From: Lachnospiraceae bacterium UBA4380
GTDB lineage: Bacteria > Bacillota > Clostridia > Lachnospirales > Lachnospiraceae
Length of the DNA stretch: 28,766 nucleotides
NCBI GenBank assembly: GCA_002390025.1
Contig: DGRU01000031.1
Span: forward strand, 1 to 28,766
Direction of reading: 5' to 3'
The position numbers and the translations under genes were made by a program. The notes below the pieces were generated by a model. That model was given only the letters and a program-made list of their open reading frames with translations. It had not been told where the DNA came from and ran no database searches. How positions within the stretch are numbered: position 1 is the first letter of the stretch; each line of letters starts with the position of its first letter. This document shows, one piece after another, positions 15,185 to 23,106 of this stretch.

Positions 15185-16774
15185 TCACATGCGCACCTTC
15201 TCACCGTCTATATACAGGCGTACCGCCCAGTCGGGGACTTTGCTGTCGTCCAGTTCTTCATCGTTAAAAAAGACAAAGGCCGTGTCGTAATCGGTGGGCT
15301 TTTCGGGATATACTCCCATGCCGTCCGTAAAATACATGAGGGCTTCCATGTCCTCGATCTCCCCCGCCCTGCGCTGCTGGTCCACCCAGGCGAACACGGG
15401 GCGGAAGTCCGTGCCGAAACCTCCCTTTACCTGAAAGCCGGAGGCATAGTTCTCCAGATCCGCCGGTTCATGGATGACGATCACATTCTGAACGTGCTCG
15501 TCGCACTCCACGATATAGACGGCCGATGTCCGGAAAAACTGGCCGATATTGCGCAGAACAGCGGCAGTCTCGTTGAGAAACTTCTGCACCAGCACATCCT
15601 GGCAGGAGGCAGATGTATCGATCGCGATCACAAGCGTGCGCAGGCGGTTCATCTCCCGGTACTCGTTTTCCTCAATGAGCGGCATATTGCCGTATACTTC
15701 CAGACCGTAATTGTAAAATCCGTAATCAAAAGAGTCGGGATCGACTGTCGTCACTTCCCTCAGAACAGCAAATTTTCTCAAAAATTCCCTGTAGTCTGTC
15801 CTGCGGCGGTTGGAGATGGACAGGATCCTGTCCAGGCTCCCCCTCTCATCGGAGGCCTCTTTTCCGGACGACAGGAGATCCGCCTCCATGCGCCTGGAGG
15901 TCTCCTGCCAGTCTCTTTCCAGATCATCCGCCTTTTTGATGCGGGGCAGACGCTTCTCCTGACGGCGCCCGGGGGGATTTGGATCCCGGGGATCTCTGTC
16001 CTTTTTGTCTTTCCCGCTGCGGTCAGGGGGACTGCTGTCATGATTTCTGTTTCTGTCGGAAGCGTCAGGCCCTCCCTTTCTGCTGCGGGGACCGTCTTTT
16101 CCGGGATTCTGATCCCCGGGCCTGTTCTTTTCCGGGTCCCTGCCTTCGGGATCCTCCTCTTTGTCACCGCCGGGATCTTTGGGGCCGTCCTGCCCGCTCT
16201 CTCCTCCCCCTTCAGAATTCTGATCCTCTTCGTCCTCCATGCGCTCCCAGAAGCTGTGATCATCGTAGGCGAAGACAGCGGCAAGCTGCAGCTCCTCCAT
16301 ATAATTTCTCTTTCTCTCCAGAAAATACTGGTAGATCTTCTCTGCGGTGAGCACATGGATCTGGTCCTGCAGGCGGTCGTAGACCCGCTGGCGCAGTTCC
16401 GGCGTCAGCTCCGCGACAGCCGGATATTCCATGGAATCGATGATCGAGCTGACCGCTATATCACAGGCCAGATCCCAGAGCTCCCTGTCCTCCTTTTTCT
16501 TGGCCGTGAACATGTGGCGGAAAATGCAGTGGAGCAGCATATGCAGATAAGTGCGGTTGAGCAGCCTTGGCCGGTCGACATAGAGGGAGAAGAGATGGTG
16601 GGGATTAAAGCGGATATAGGCCGCATCTGTGCCGACTGTCTTTGTCGACAGGTCCATGATAAATCCCAGGCTGTGCAGGGCAGGGCCCAGAAAGCGCATG
16701 GACAGATACAGGTCCGTTCTCGATGCATCCAGTATTTTTTTGCCCATCTCATCGAGTTGTTCCCGATTTCCCAT
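15185..16774 (-). CDS. DUF2201 protein: metallopeptidase-like N-terminus plus VWA-like C-terminus
   Basis: 529 residues, ATG at 16774 with AAGGAG seven bases upstream. The N-terminal domain (about 1-175) matches the putative metallopeptidase part of DUF2201: HMLLHCIFRH at 78-87, then DLACDIAVSSIID. In the usual HExxH the second residue is Glu; here it is Met79, so peptidase activity is doubtful although zinc binding may remain. Residues about 180-280 form a disordered linker rich in Gly, Pro, Asp and Lys. The C-terminal VWA-like domain has a MIDAS DTSAS (386-390) and YFTDGMG near 490. It sits directly upstream of its likely MoxR partner and downstream of the LRR gene. Cytosolic; role in AAA+/VWA remodelling inferred from the family. 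Confidence 0.88.
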   Translation of the reverse strand: MGNREQLDEMGKKILDASRTDLYLSMRFLGPALHSLGFIMDLSTKTVGTDAAYIRFNPHHLFSLYVDRPRLLNRTYLHMLLHCIFRHMFTAKKKEDRELWDLACDIAVSSIIDSMEYPAVAELTPELRQRVYDRLQDQIHVLTAEKIYQYFLERKRNYMEELQLAAVFAYDDHSFWERMEDEEDQNSEGGGESGQDGPKDPGGDKEEDPEGRDPEKNRPGDQNPGKDGPRSRKGGPDASDRNRNHDSSPPDRSGKDKKDRDPRDPNPPGRRQEKRLPRIKKADDLERDWQETSRRMEADLLSSGKEASDERGSLDRILSISNRRRTDYREFLRKFAVLREVTTVDPDSFDYGFYNYGLEVYGNMPLIEENEYREMNRLRTLVIAIDTSASCQDVLVQKFLNETAAVLRNIGQFFRTSAVYIVECDEHVQNVIVIHEPADLENYASGFQVKGGFGTDFRPVFAWVDQQRRAGEIEDMEALMYFTDGMGVYPEKPTDYDTAFVFFNDEELDDSKVPDWAVRLYIDGEKVRM

Positions 16775-16872
16775 AAAAGCGCTCCTTCAGCTTCCGCCTC
16801 TTGTCTGTATCTTTGAAACACCGGATCCCTCTGCAGGTCCCGTGCGAAATAATCGATGCTGTTGCGGGAGGT

Positions 16873-18129
16873 TCACCAATCCTCCAGTGCCAGAAAATCC
16901 CCGCCGGCATAGGGCACCGCGGGCGCCCGGGCCATTGTCTCAGGACCGGCACCGGGATCCTCCGCAGGGATGTCTTCCCTCTCTTCCCCCCGCGCAGCAA
17001 ATCTCTCCTGCGAAGGATATTCCTCCTGCAAAGGATATTCCTCCTGCGCAGAAGATTCCTCAGAGGCAGCGGATTCCTCCTGACCGTGAAAATCCTCCTG
17101 AGGGAAATCAGACTCCGGGACAAACAGATCCTCTCCCTCCCACAGAGACAGGACTCTTCCTGCCTGATCGAGGCTGATCGCAGTCTCCCTGCCCGAAATG
17201 ATCATGCTGCAGGCTCTGGTCAGATGCATCGAAGAGGCCAGAACAAGCGCCTGGTCCGCTGCCCCGGCCGTGATCATGCCGCGCTCCGCCATCAGCTGCA
17301 GGCGCATATATGCCTCATCGGACGCCTCGGCACCCCCGCCCGCATGAAGCTGCATGACAAAGTGTTTCAGGGCCTCCGCGGCATTTTGCCGCAGAAACTC
17401 CTCATAGGCATCTGCGTGGACGCCGGCCAGGTCATAGGGGAAGAGCAGGCGGTCCGCGGCAATCTCCGCTGCAGCCTTGGGGTCATCGGGGATGACCCTT
17501 GTAAAGAGACGGTCGTATTCCCTGAAACCGATGCCCCTGCGGCGGACACATTCGCGGTAGACCATGCCCGAGCCCGAGATGGAGAACTGGATGGTCCTCG
17601 CCATGGTATTTTCATTAAATGCGTAATCATAGCCGGGAAAAAGAAGCCTTGCCTCTCCGTCCGGGAGACTCAGGCTGAACTGAAGCCTGGCATCCGTGTC
17701 GGACAGAATGTCACGCATCACTGTATAATTGCCCTCATGTACTGTCAGGCGGATCCTGTGCAGCCGCCTGTCCTGGCGCACAACGCCGTTGTGAAAATCA
17801 TGGATGCTGTCGTGCAGAGAGATCTCCTCCAGTTCCGGACAATTATGAAATGCAAAAGCGCCGACACTGCGGAGCGTCTGCGGCAGGGAGATGGACCGCA
17901 AATGTGCCTGTTCGGCAAAGGCGTGCGGGGCAATGGCCGCGACCGGAACTCCTTCGATCGTGTCCGGCACCTCCACATGCCGTCTCTCCTGCAAAAGACC
18001 GGTGATGACCGCCTGCAATGCAGAATCTGCGGCATCTCCCCCGGCGCCCGCTCCGTGCACAGGCGCTTCCTGGATCTTATATATAAAATTGCTGTCTGTC
18101 ATGAATGGGACCTGTCCTTTTGAGATCAT
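16873..18129 (-). CDS. BspA-type leucine-rich repeat protein with acidic repetitive C-terminus
   Basis: 418 residues if started at ATG 18129; an in-frame ATG at 18102 (MTDSNFIYK) is an equally good or better start. Residues about 55-110 hold one or two LRR_5 (BspA-like) units: VPDTIEGVPVAAIAPHAF, then LRSISLPQTLRSVGAFAF. There is no signal peptide, unlike surface BspA proteins, so it is probably cytosolic. The middle region is unrecognised. The C-terminal 100 residues are Glu-rich with a short repeat QEEYPLQEEYPSQE; the DNA shows 18-bp tandem units at 17013-17048 and a weaker third to 17066. It is the first gene of the minus-strand run with DUF2201 and MoxR, 98 bp ahead, suggesting a client or adaptor role. 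Function unknown. Confidence 0.8.
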   Translation of the reverse strand: MISKGQVPFMTDSNFIYKIQEAPVHGAGAGGDAADSALQAVITGLLQERRHVEVPDTIEGVPVAAIAPHAFAEQAHLRSISLPQTLRSVGAFAFHNCPELEEISLHDSIHDFHNGVVRQDRRLHRIRLTVHEGNYTVMRDILSDTDARLQFSLSLPDGEARLLFPGYDYAFNENTMARTIQFSISGSGMVYRECVRRRGIGFREYDRLFTRVIPDDPKAAAEIAADRLLFPYDLAGVHADAYEEFLRQNAAEALKHFVMQLHAGGGAEASDEAYMRLQLMAERGMITAGAADQALVLASSMHLTRACSMIISGRETAISLDQAGRVLSLWEGEDLFVPESDFPQEDFHGQEESAASEESSAQEEYPLQEEYPSQERFAARGEEREDIPAEDPGAGPETMARAPAVPYAGGDFLALEDW

Positions 18130-18144
18130 ACCCGCTTAAGTCGT

Positions 18145-18174
18145 TTTACGTCCCTGCGTGAAATATGGTATAAT
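18145..18174 (+). promoter_or_regulatory. Extended -10 promoter for the esterase/ATP-grasp unit
   Basis: TTTACG (18145-18150), 18-bp spacer, and TATAAT (18169-18174) preceded by TGG, an extended -10 element. It points to the esterase gene, giving a leader of about 210 nt. Confidence 0.65.
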
Positions 18175-18391
18175 CTCTTAATAAACTGAAACCGTTCGCC
18201 GTACAGCTCACAGGAGCCTGTATTTCGGCTTTTGAAATCATTATATACAATTTTCCATGTTTGTGTATTGAAATCATCAGCTTTTTATGGGAACATAACA
18301 CAGACATGTTCTTCTGCGCGCTACCACTTTAAAGCGCAGAATAATGACATCATGTATTGTCGCTAGTCATAACGGCAAGGAGTAGTTTACT
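18175..18391 (+). other. Long leader of the esterase gene with hairpin and direct repeat
   Basis: TTCTGCGC (18312-18319) and GCGCAGAA (18334-18341) form a perfect 8-bp hairpin 50 bp before the start. TTGAAATCAT occurs at 18232-18241 and again at 18268-18277. No known riboswitch was recognised. Confidence 0.45.
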
Positions 18392-19153
18392 ATGAAAAGA
18401 GAATATTATACACATCACAGCAGCTGCCTGGACCGGGAGATGCACATCCTGATCCACGGGGAAAAGGGACTCCCGCTCCTGGTTTTTCCGACGCAGGACT
18501 CGACGTGTACAAACTTTGAAGATTTCGGTATGATCGCCACCATCTCCGATTTCATCGACCGCGGAGATGTCATGGTTTTTACGGTCGATACAGTTGACAA
18601 GGAAAGCTGGTCCGATCTCTACGGCGACAAGGCCCGTCGCGGAGATGTTCAGGAGAATTATTACCACTATATTGTTGATGAGGTCATCCCCTTTATCGCG
18701 CAGCGCAATCCATCCGGAAAGCTGCCAATCGCTGTGGGCTGCAGCATGGGCGCCATGCACGCCGGAATCGTCGCGCTTCGCCGCCCCGACCTCTTCGGCG
18801 GCTGCATTGCCATGTCGGGCATCTACGATGCCAGCTATTTTACAGGCGGATGGATGAACAGCAAGTGGTACGACAATTCCCCCTGCCACTTCCTGCAGAA
18901 CATGCCCGCAGATCACCATTACGTCAAAATCTACAATGAGCGTGCCCTCATTTTCTGTGTGGGACAGGGAGCCTGGGAACAGGACGGCATACGTACCCTT
19001 CTGATCATGGCCAGCATTTTCCAGAATAAAGGCATCCGCGCATGGTGCGATTTCTGGGGCTACGACGTCAGCCACGACTGGTACTGGTGGAAGAAACAGA
19101 TCCGCTATTTCATTCCCAAGATTCTGGACGGGTCTGCAATCGGCAACAAGTAA
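18392..19153 (+). CDS. Putative esterase, alpha/beta-hydrolase fold
   Basis: 253 residues, ATG at 18392 preceded by AAGGAG nine bases upstream. It resembles the esterase-D/putative-esterase family: nucleophile elbow GCSMG with Ser118, Asp198 in GAWEQDG as a candidate acid, and His228 in YDVSHDWYWW. No signal peptide, so cytosolic. Early in the protein, PLLVFPTQDS may form the oxyanion loop. Substrate unknown. It is followed after 116 bp by an ATP-grasp ligase gene, with no terminator between them, so the pair is probably one transcript from the promoter at 18145. The final codons and the stop, AACAAGTAAC, are repeated 26 bp downstream. Confidence 0.85.
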   Translation: MKREYYTHHSSCLDREMHILIHGEKGLPLLVFPTQDSTCTNFEDFGMIATISDFIDRGDVMVFTVDTVDKESWSDLYGDKARRGDVQENYYHYIVDEVIPFIAQRNPSGKLPIAVGCSMGAMHAGIVALRRPDLFGGCIAMSGIYDASYFTGGWMNSKWYDNSPCHFLQNMPADHHYVKIYNERALIFCVGQGAWEQDGIRTLLIMASIFQNKGIRAWCDFWGYDVSHDWYWWKKQIRYFIPKILDGSAIGNK

Positions 19154-19186
19154 CACGTATCAGGTAAGGTAACAAGTAACAAGGAA
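19145..19186 (+). repeat. Short repeat copying the esterase stop-codon region
   Basis: AACAAGTAAC at 19145-19154 contains the stop TAA (19151-19153) and recurs at 19171-19180, inside GTAACAAGTAACAAGG, which is itself a 7-bp duplication. Confidence 0.7.
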
Positions 19187-19269
19187 AGGTCACTTCCCTG
19201 ACAGGCCCCTGCCTGCATCCCGGGAGAGCCTTCCTCACACTGCTGCTCATACATAGATAGGGAGAAAAA

Positions 19270-20517
19270 ATGAATTTCGTATTTATTTCACCTCAGTTTC
19301 CGCAAACCTTCTGGAACTTCTGTGACAGGCTCAAGAAAAACGGCATCAATGTCCTGGGAATCGGCGACACGCCTTATGACAATCTGGCACAGAATGTCAG
19401 GGATTCTCTGACCGAGTATTACTGGCTGCCCTCACTTGAGAATTACGACGACGTATTCCGCGCCTGTGCCTTCTTCTCATTTAAATACGGAAAGATCGAC
19501 TGGGTCGAGTCCAACAATGAATACTGGCTTGAGCTGGATGCCCGCATCCGCACCGATTTCAATGTCACAACCGGTGTGAAGTCCGACAAGATCGAGGACT
19601 TCAAGAGCAAAGCCCTGATGAAGATCCAGTACGAAAAGGCCGGCATCCCGACCGCCCGCCAGTTCAGGGTCAAGGACCACGACGCCGCTGAAGCTGCAGG
19701 CCTTGCCGCCTGCCTCAGGGAAGCCAAAGACTTCATTGCCAGGACCGGTTACCCGGTCATTGTAAAGCCTGAGATTGGTGTAGGCGCACTCGCCACCTAC
19801 AAACTGGAAAATGAAGAGGATCTCGAGAAGTTTTATGCGGATCTCCCCTATCACCCCTATGTCATGGAGGAATTTATCACGGGCAACATCGCCTCCTACG
19901 ACGCGGTCATCAATTCCAAGGGCGAGCCGCTCTTTGAATCCATGACCTGCTGGCCCCCCTCCATCATGGACATCGTGAACAAGCGTCTGGACCTCGCCTA
20001 TTATGTGGCGGCAGATATGCCGGAATCCCTGCGCAGGATGGGCCGTGCGGCTGTAAAGGCCTTTGACGTAAAGGGCCGCTTTGTCCACATGGAGTTCTTC
20101 TGCCTGACCAAGGCAAAACCGGGCCTTGGCGATGTCGGCGATTTCGTCGCCCTGGAAGTCAACATGCGTCCGGCCGGCGGCTATACACCCGACATGATGG
20201 ACTACGCCCACTCCCTGGACGTCTACCAGATCTGGGCGGACATGGTCGCTTTTGACGAACGCCGTTTCCCTGCAGCCGAAGTCGAGCACTTCTGCGCCTA
20301 CGCCGGACGCAGGGACGAATATGAATACGTCCACTCCCATGAGGAGATCATGGAGAAATACGGCAGCCGCATCGTGACCTGTGAGCGCATGCCTCAGCTC
20401 ATGTGGGATCAGATGGGCAACATGAACTACACAGCGATCCTGGATGACGAGGAGCAGACCAAAGAGTATATCCATTTTGTCCAGGAGTATGCGCCCGGCA
20501 GCGGCCCTCAGGCCTGA
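19270..20517 (+). CDS. ATP-grasp domain ligase of unknown specificity
   Basis: 415 residues, ATG at 19270 with AGGGAG five bases upstream. The N-terminal pre-ATP-grasp part starts MNFVFISPQFPQTFW. ATP-grasp features follow: TGYPVIVKPEIGVGA (about 160-174), the acidic YVMEEFITGNIASYDAV, and the metal-binding FVALEVNMRPAGGY (about 295-308), where Glu and Asn would hold Mg. Such enzymes join a carboxylate to an amine or thiol through an acyl phosphate; it is not a clear PurD, PurK, CarB or D-Ala ligase. Cytosolic. It forms a two-gene unit with the esterase, so the ester/amide chemistry of one product may depend on the other. The stop TGA is the first copy of a 15-bp repeat, and a strong terminator follows. 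Confidence 0.85.
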   Translation: MNFVFISPQFPQTFWNFCDRLKKNGINVLGIGDTPYDNLAQNVRDSLTEYYWLPSLENYDDVFRACAFFSFKYGKIDWVESNNEYWLELDARIRTDFNVTTGVKSDKIEDFKSKALMKIQYEKAGIPTARQFRVKDHDAAEAAGLAACLREAKDFIARTGYPVIVKPEIGVGALATYKLENEEDLEKFYADLPYHPYVMEEFITGNIASYDAVINSKGEPLFESMTCWPPSIMDIVNKRLDLAYYVAADMPESLRRMGRAAVKAFDVKGRFVHMEFFCLTKAKPGLGDVGDFVALEVNMRPAGGYTPDMMDYAHSLDVYQIWADMVAFDERRFPAAEVEHFCAYAGRRDEYEYVHSHEEIMEKYGSRIVTCERMPQLMWDQMGNMNYTAILDDEEQTKEYIHFVQEYAPGSGPQA

Positions 20518-20585
20518 CCGGCAAAGGTTTGAATGACATAGTTTTGACCGGCAAAGTTTGACCGATAAAGTTTTGACCGGCAAAG
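20515..20585 (+). repeat. Five 15-bp units starting at the ATP-grasp stop codon
   Basis: TGACCGGCAAAG at 20515, a degenerate TGAATGACATAG at 20530, then 20545, 20559 (TGACCGATAAAG) and 20574. Spacing is 15, 15, 14 and 15. The first three TGA are in frame with the gene, so there are three consecutive in-frame stops. Confidence 0.9.
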
Positions 20586-20617
20586 CCATCTTGGAAAACC
20601 GCTGTTTTCTGACACTG

Positions 20618-20656
20618 AAAAAGGATTGCAGACACATCCGTCTGCAATCCTTTTTT
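20618..20656. terminator. Bidirectional terminator
   Basis: GGATTGCAGAC (20623-20633), loop ACATCC, GTCTGCAATCC (20640-20650), with A5 on the left and T6 on the right. Serves the ATP-grasp gene (+) and can serve the convergent zinc-ribbon gene (-). Confidence 0.93.
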
Positions 20657-20729
20657 ATGCAAATCATAAGGCAGATCTTGAGGGTACCCCGGCATGCCGG
20701 CGGGTCCTTCTGCCGCTTTTATTTATGTC

Positions 20730-21812
20730 TTACCGGAATCCGGACATATCAAGGGGTCCGTCTGCCGGTGTGCCGTCCTGACTGTCTGCAGGGCCGCTCA
20801 CGGGGTCATTTGCAGGCTGGTAGATGGGACCATTGGCAGGACCGCCGTACACGGAGCCGGTTGACGATCCGTACGCGGGGCCATTGGAAGGGCCTCCCGG
20901 CTGACCGTACACAGGACCGCCTGCAGGGGCGCTGGCAGGACCGCCGTACATGGGACCGCCTGCAGGGCCATTGCCGGAGCCGCCGTACATGGGGCTGCCT
21001 GCAGGGCCGCTGCCGGGACCGCCGTACATGGGATTCTTCATCGGTCCGTTAACAGGTCTGCCCGCAGGTCCGTTCTGTTTTGCCGCAATGGCCACAATTG
21101 TCACGATGAGCGAGACAATGAGAAGGATGATTCCCAATATGAAAAATACTCTTCCGATCCCGTAGTCATAGACCATGCTTGTCGTGTAGTCATCCATATA
21201 GTCGGCGATCACGCCTGCAAAGACCAGACATACCAGAAGGTCCAGCACTGTCCCGATGATCTGCAGCAGTTTCTGTTTGATGAGTGCCGCAACGATCACC
21301 ATAATGCAGAAGACCGTCATCGCGATCCAGAAGGGGATCACATCCTTGGAGGTCATCTTTATTGTCGCCTCATCAACATCATAGAACCAGCTGGTATAGC
21401 GCTGCCAGTCCTCTGTCAGCTTCAAAAAGGGAAGGAATCCGGACAGGATCAGGATGACAGCACCCGCGATCCCGGTACACATGCTGACCAGGTTTATGAT
21501 ATTGGCTGTGCCAGGTTCCGAGAGTGCCCCCATGGACGGAAATCTGATGTTTTTCAGTCCGGACAGATCGATCTTCAGACCAGGCTTGTCACCGGCAGGC
21601 CTGGGAGGGACCGGCAGGGGTCCGGGGCCTGTCTCAGGGCCGGGGTTTAGGTTCCTGTACAGGTCAGAATCATTCGGTTTACTGCCTTTTCCGCCTGCGT
21701 GCGGGACTGGATCCGGTTCCGGCCTGTCTGCCTGAGCCTGTGTAGGTTTGCCGCAGAAGGGACAAAACATGGCGCGATCGTCAATTTTATTTCCGCAATA
21801 TCCACAAAACAT
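20730..21812 (-). CDS. Zinc-ribbon membrane protein with Pro/Gly/Tyr-rich tail
   Basis: 360 residues. It begins with a zinc ribbon: CGYC (3-6) and CPFC (17-20), the two-CxxC form common at the start of small membrane proteins. A Pro-rich linker (about 25-95) follows, then four probable membrane segments: near AGAVILILSGFLPFL, WIAMTVFCIMVIVAALI, LDLLVCLVFAGVIA and FFILGIILLIVSLIVTIVAI. The last 100 residues are low-complexity, with repeated PMYGG and GPAGG units, probably disordered. No function is known. ATG at 21812 is the first possible start and is needed for the first CxxC, but no ribosome site lies close by; the nearest purine-rich stretch is over 20 nt away. A strong promoter lies about 75 bp upstream of the start. 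Confidence 0.8.
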   Translation of the reverse strand: MFCGYCGNKIDDRAMFCPFCGKPTQAQADRPEPDPVPHAGGKGSKPNDSDLYRNLNPGPETGPGPLPVPPRPAGDKPGLKIDLSGLKNIRFPSMGALSEPGTANIINLVSMCTGIAGAVILILSGFLPFLKLTEDWQRYTSWFYDVDEATIKMTSKDVIPFWIAMTVFCIMVIVAALIKQKLLQIIGTVLDLLVCLVFAGVIADYMDDYTTSMVYDYGIGRVFFILGIILLIVSLIVTIVAIAAKQNGPAGRPVNGPMKNPMYGGPGSGPAGSPMYGGSGNGPAGGPMYGGPASAPAGGPVYGQPGGPSNGPAYGSSTGSVYGGPANGPIYQPANDPVSGPADSQDGTPADGPLDMSGFR

Positions 21813-21893
21813 AATTTTTACGGTATCCGGTTAAAAATACCGCCTCCCCCTTTCCATGAAGTAGGTCTCGATGCTGTTGGTGTCATCAATATG

Positions 21894-21922
21894 ATTATTG
21901 TTTTTCCGGGTGCCGTTGTCAA
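21894..21922 (-). promoter_or_regulatory. Strong promoter for the zinc-ribbon gene
   Basis: Minus strand: perfect TTGACA (21917-21922), 17-bp spacer, AATAAT (21894-21899), one mismatch from consensus. It gives a leader of about 75 nt. Confidence 0.75.
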
Positions 21923-22030
21923 GTAAACAAGCTCCCGTTCATGAAAATAAGATAGCATATTGTTTTTTAACGGTGTGCGCCGGCGCCTTAATTATTCTGT
22001 CTTTACCTTAATTTCTGTTTTTTGCAAATG

Positions 22031-22071
22031 AAAAAAGCGCCGGGTCCGGGAAACAGTTCCGGATCCGGCGC
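22031..22071 (-). terminator. Rho-independent terminator of metA
   Basis: Minus strand: 13-bp arms at 22059-22071 and 22037-22049 (core GCGCCGG, with one mismatch), followed by six T (22031-22036). It ends the mecA-rluB-ligA-metA run. Confidence 0.9.
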
Positions 22072-22101
22072 AATGCATGCAGGATGCATGAGCCAGCAGT
22101 A

Positions 22102-23049
22102 TTATTCCTTGGGTTTCCACTCCCAGGCCTTGTCCGAAATTTCGTTCAGATCATACGGTGTTGCCTGGTAGACATAGTAATTGATCCAGTTGCAGTAGAG
22201 GTTATTGCTGTGGGAGCGCCACTGCAGAAGGGGACGCTGAGAAGGATCGTCATCGGGGAAGTAATTGAGCGGGACATCGATCTTGAGTCCCTTGCGGACA
22301 TCCCTGTTATACTCATCCCTCAGTGTGTTGCGGTCATATTCGGGATGTCCCATGATGAAGAAACGCCTTCCGTCCAGGGACATGCACAGGAGGATGCCCG
22401 CCTCAGGGGACTCCGCCAGTATCTTGAGTTCCTTGCAGGAATGGATGGCCTTTGCCGGCACCTCCGTGTAGCGGCTGTGAGGGATCAGGAAATAATCGTC
22501 GAAGCCTCTCACGATGGGCTCTTTGCGGTGGCGCACCTTGTGGGAATAGACGCCGAACAGTTTTTTGGGAAGAAGCTTTTTGGGAAGGCCGTAATGATAG
22601 TAGAGGCCGGCCTGCGCCCCCCAGCAGATGTGGAAGGTACTGGTGACATTGGACTTGCTCCACTCAAAGACTTCACACAGTTCAGGCCAGTAATCCACCT
22701 CCTCATACTCCATCTTTTCCACCGGTGCCCCGGTGATGATCAGACCGTCAAAGGTTCTGTGCTTCAATTCATAAAATGAATAATAAAAATGCATGAGATG
22801 AGAGGCGGATACATTGACTGACTGGTGGGAACTCATCCTCATAAAAGTGACGTTGAGCTGCAGCGGTGTGTTGGAAAGCATGCGCAGAAGCTGAAGCTCT
22901 GTCTCCTCCTTGGTGGGCATGAGATTCAGAATACAGATCTCCAACGGACGGATGTCCTGATCGATCGCTCTCTTTTCATCGATCACAAATAAGTTTTCCC
23001 TCTCAAGTTTTTCCTTTACAGGAAGTCCATTTTTAATCCTGATCGGCAT
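22102..23049 (-). CDS. metA: Homoserine O-acetyltransferase (MetA family, acetyl-CoA type)
   Basis: 315 residues from ATG 23049, which has AGAGGA just upstream; the frame to 23076 adds nine residues without support. It activates homoserine for methionine synthesis. Catalytic residues fall at the family's numbers: Cys142 in HICWGAQAG, Lys163, His235 and Glu237 in GHPEY. Position 111, in TGAPVEKM, is Glu. In characterised MetA proteins Glu111 favours acetyl-CoA and Gly111, as in E. coli, favours succinyl-CoA, so the acetyl form is expected here. This agrees with the O-acetylhomoserine sulfhydrylase at 7533-8807. ligA lies 57 bp upstream in the same direction, so cotranscription is likely; no SAM riboswitch was seen. 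Confidence 0.95.
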   Translation of the reverse strand: MPIRIKNGLPVKEKLERENLFVIDEKRAIDQDIRPLEICILNLMPTKEETELQLLRMLSNTPLQLNVTFMRMSSHQSVNVSASHLMHFYYSFYELKHRTFDGLIITGAPVEKMEYEEVDYWPELCEVFEWSKSNVTSTFHICWGAQAGLYYHYGLPKKLLPKKLFGVYSHKVRHRKEPIVRGFDDYFLIPHSRYTEVPAKAIHSCKELKILAESPEAGILLCMSLDGRRFFIMGHPEYDRNTLRDEYNRDVRKGLKIDVPLNYFPDDDPSQRPLLQWRSHSNNLYCNWINYYVYQATPYDLNEISDKAWEWKPKE

Positions 23050-23106
23050 ATTATCCTCTTTTCCACAGCACTGCACTGATGATGTATAAATGGTATTGTT
23101 ATAGTA

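Noticed and set aside
16801..18123. A 440-residue plus-strand open frame
   Set aside because: Antisense to the LRR gene, without a ribosome site or recognisable domain.
22102..23106. SAM (S-box) riboswitch ahead of metA
   Set aside because: The gap to ligA is only 57 bp and no S-box structure fits; the leader of metY (91 bp) is also too short.
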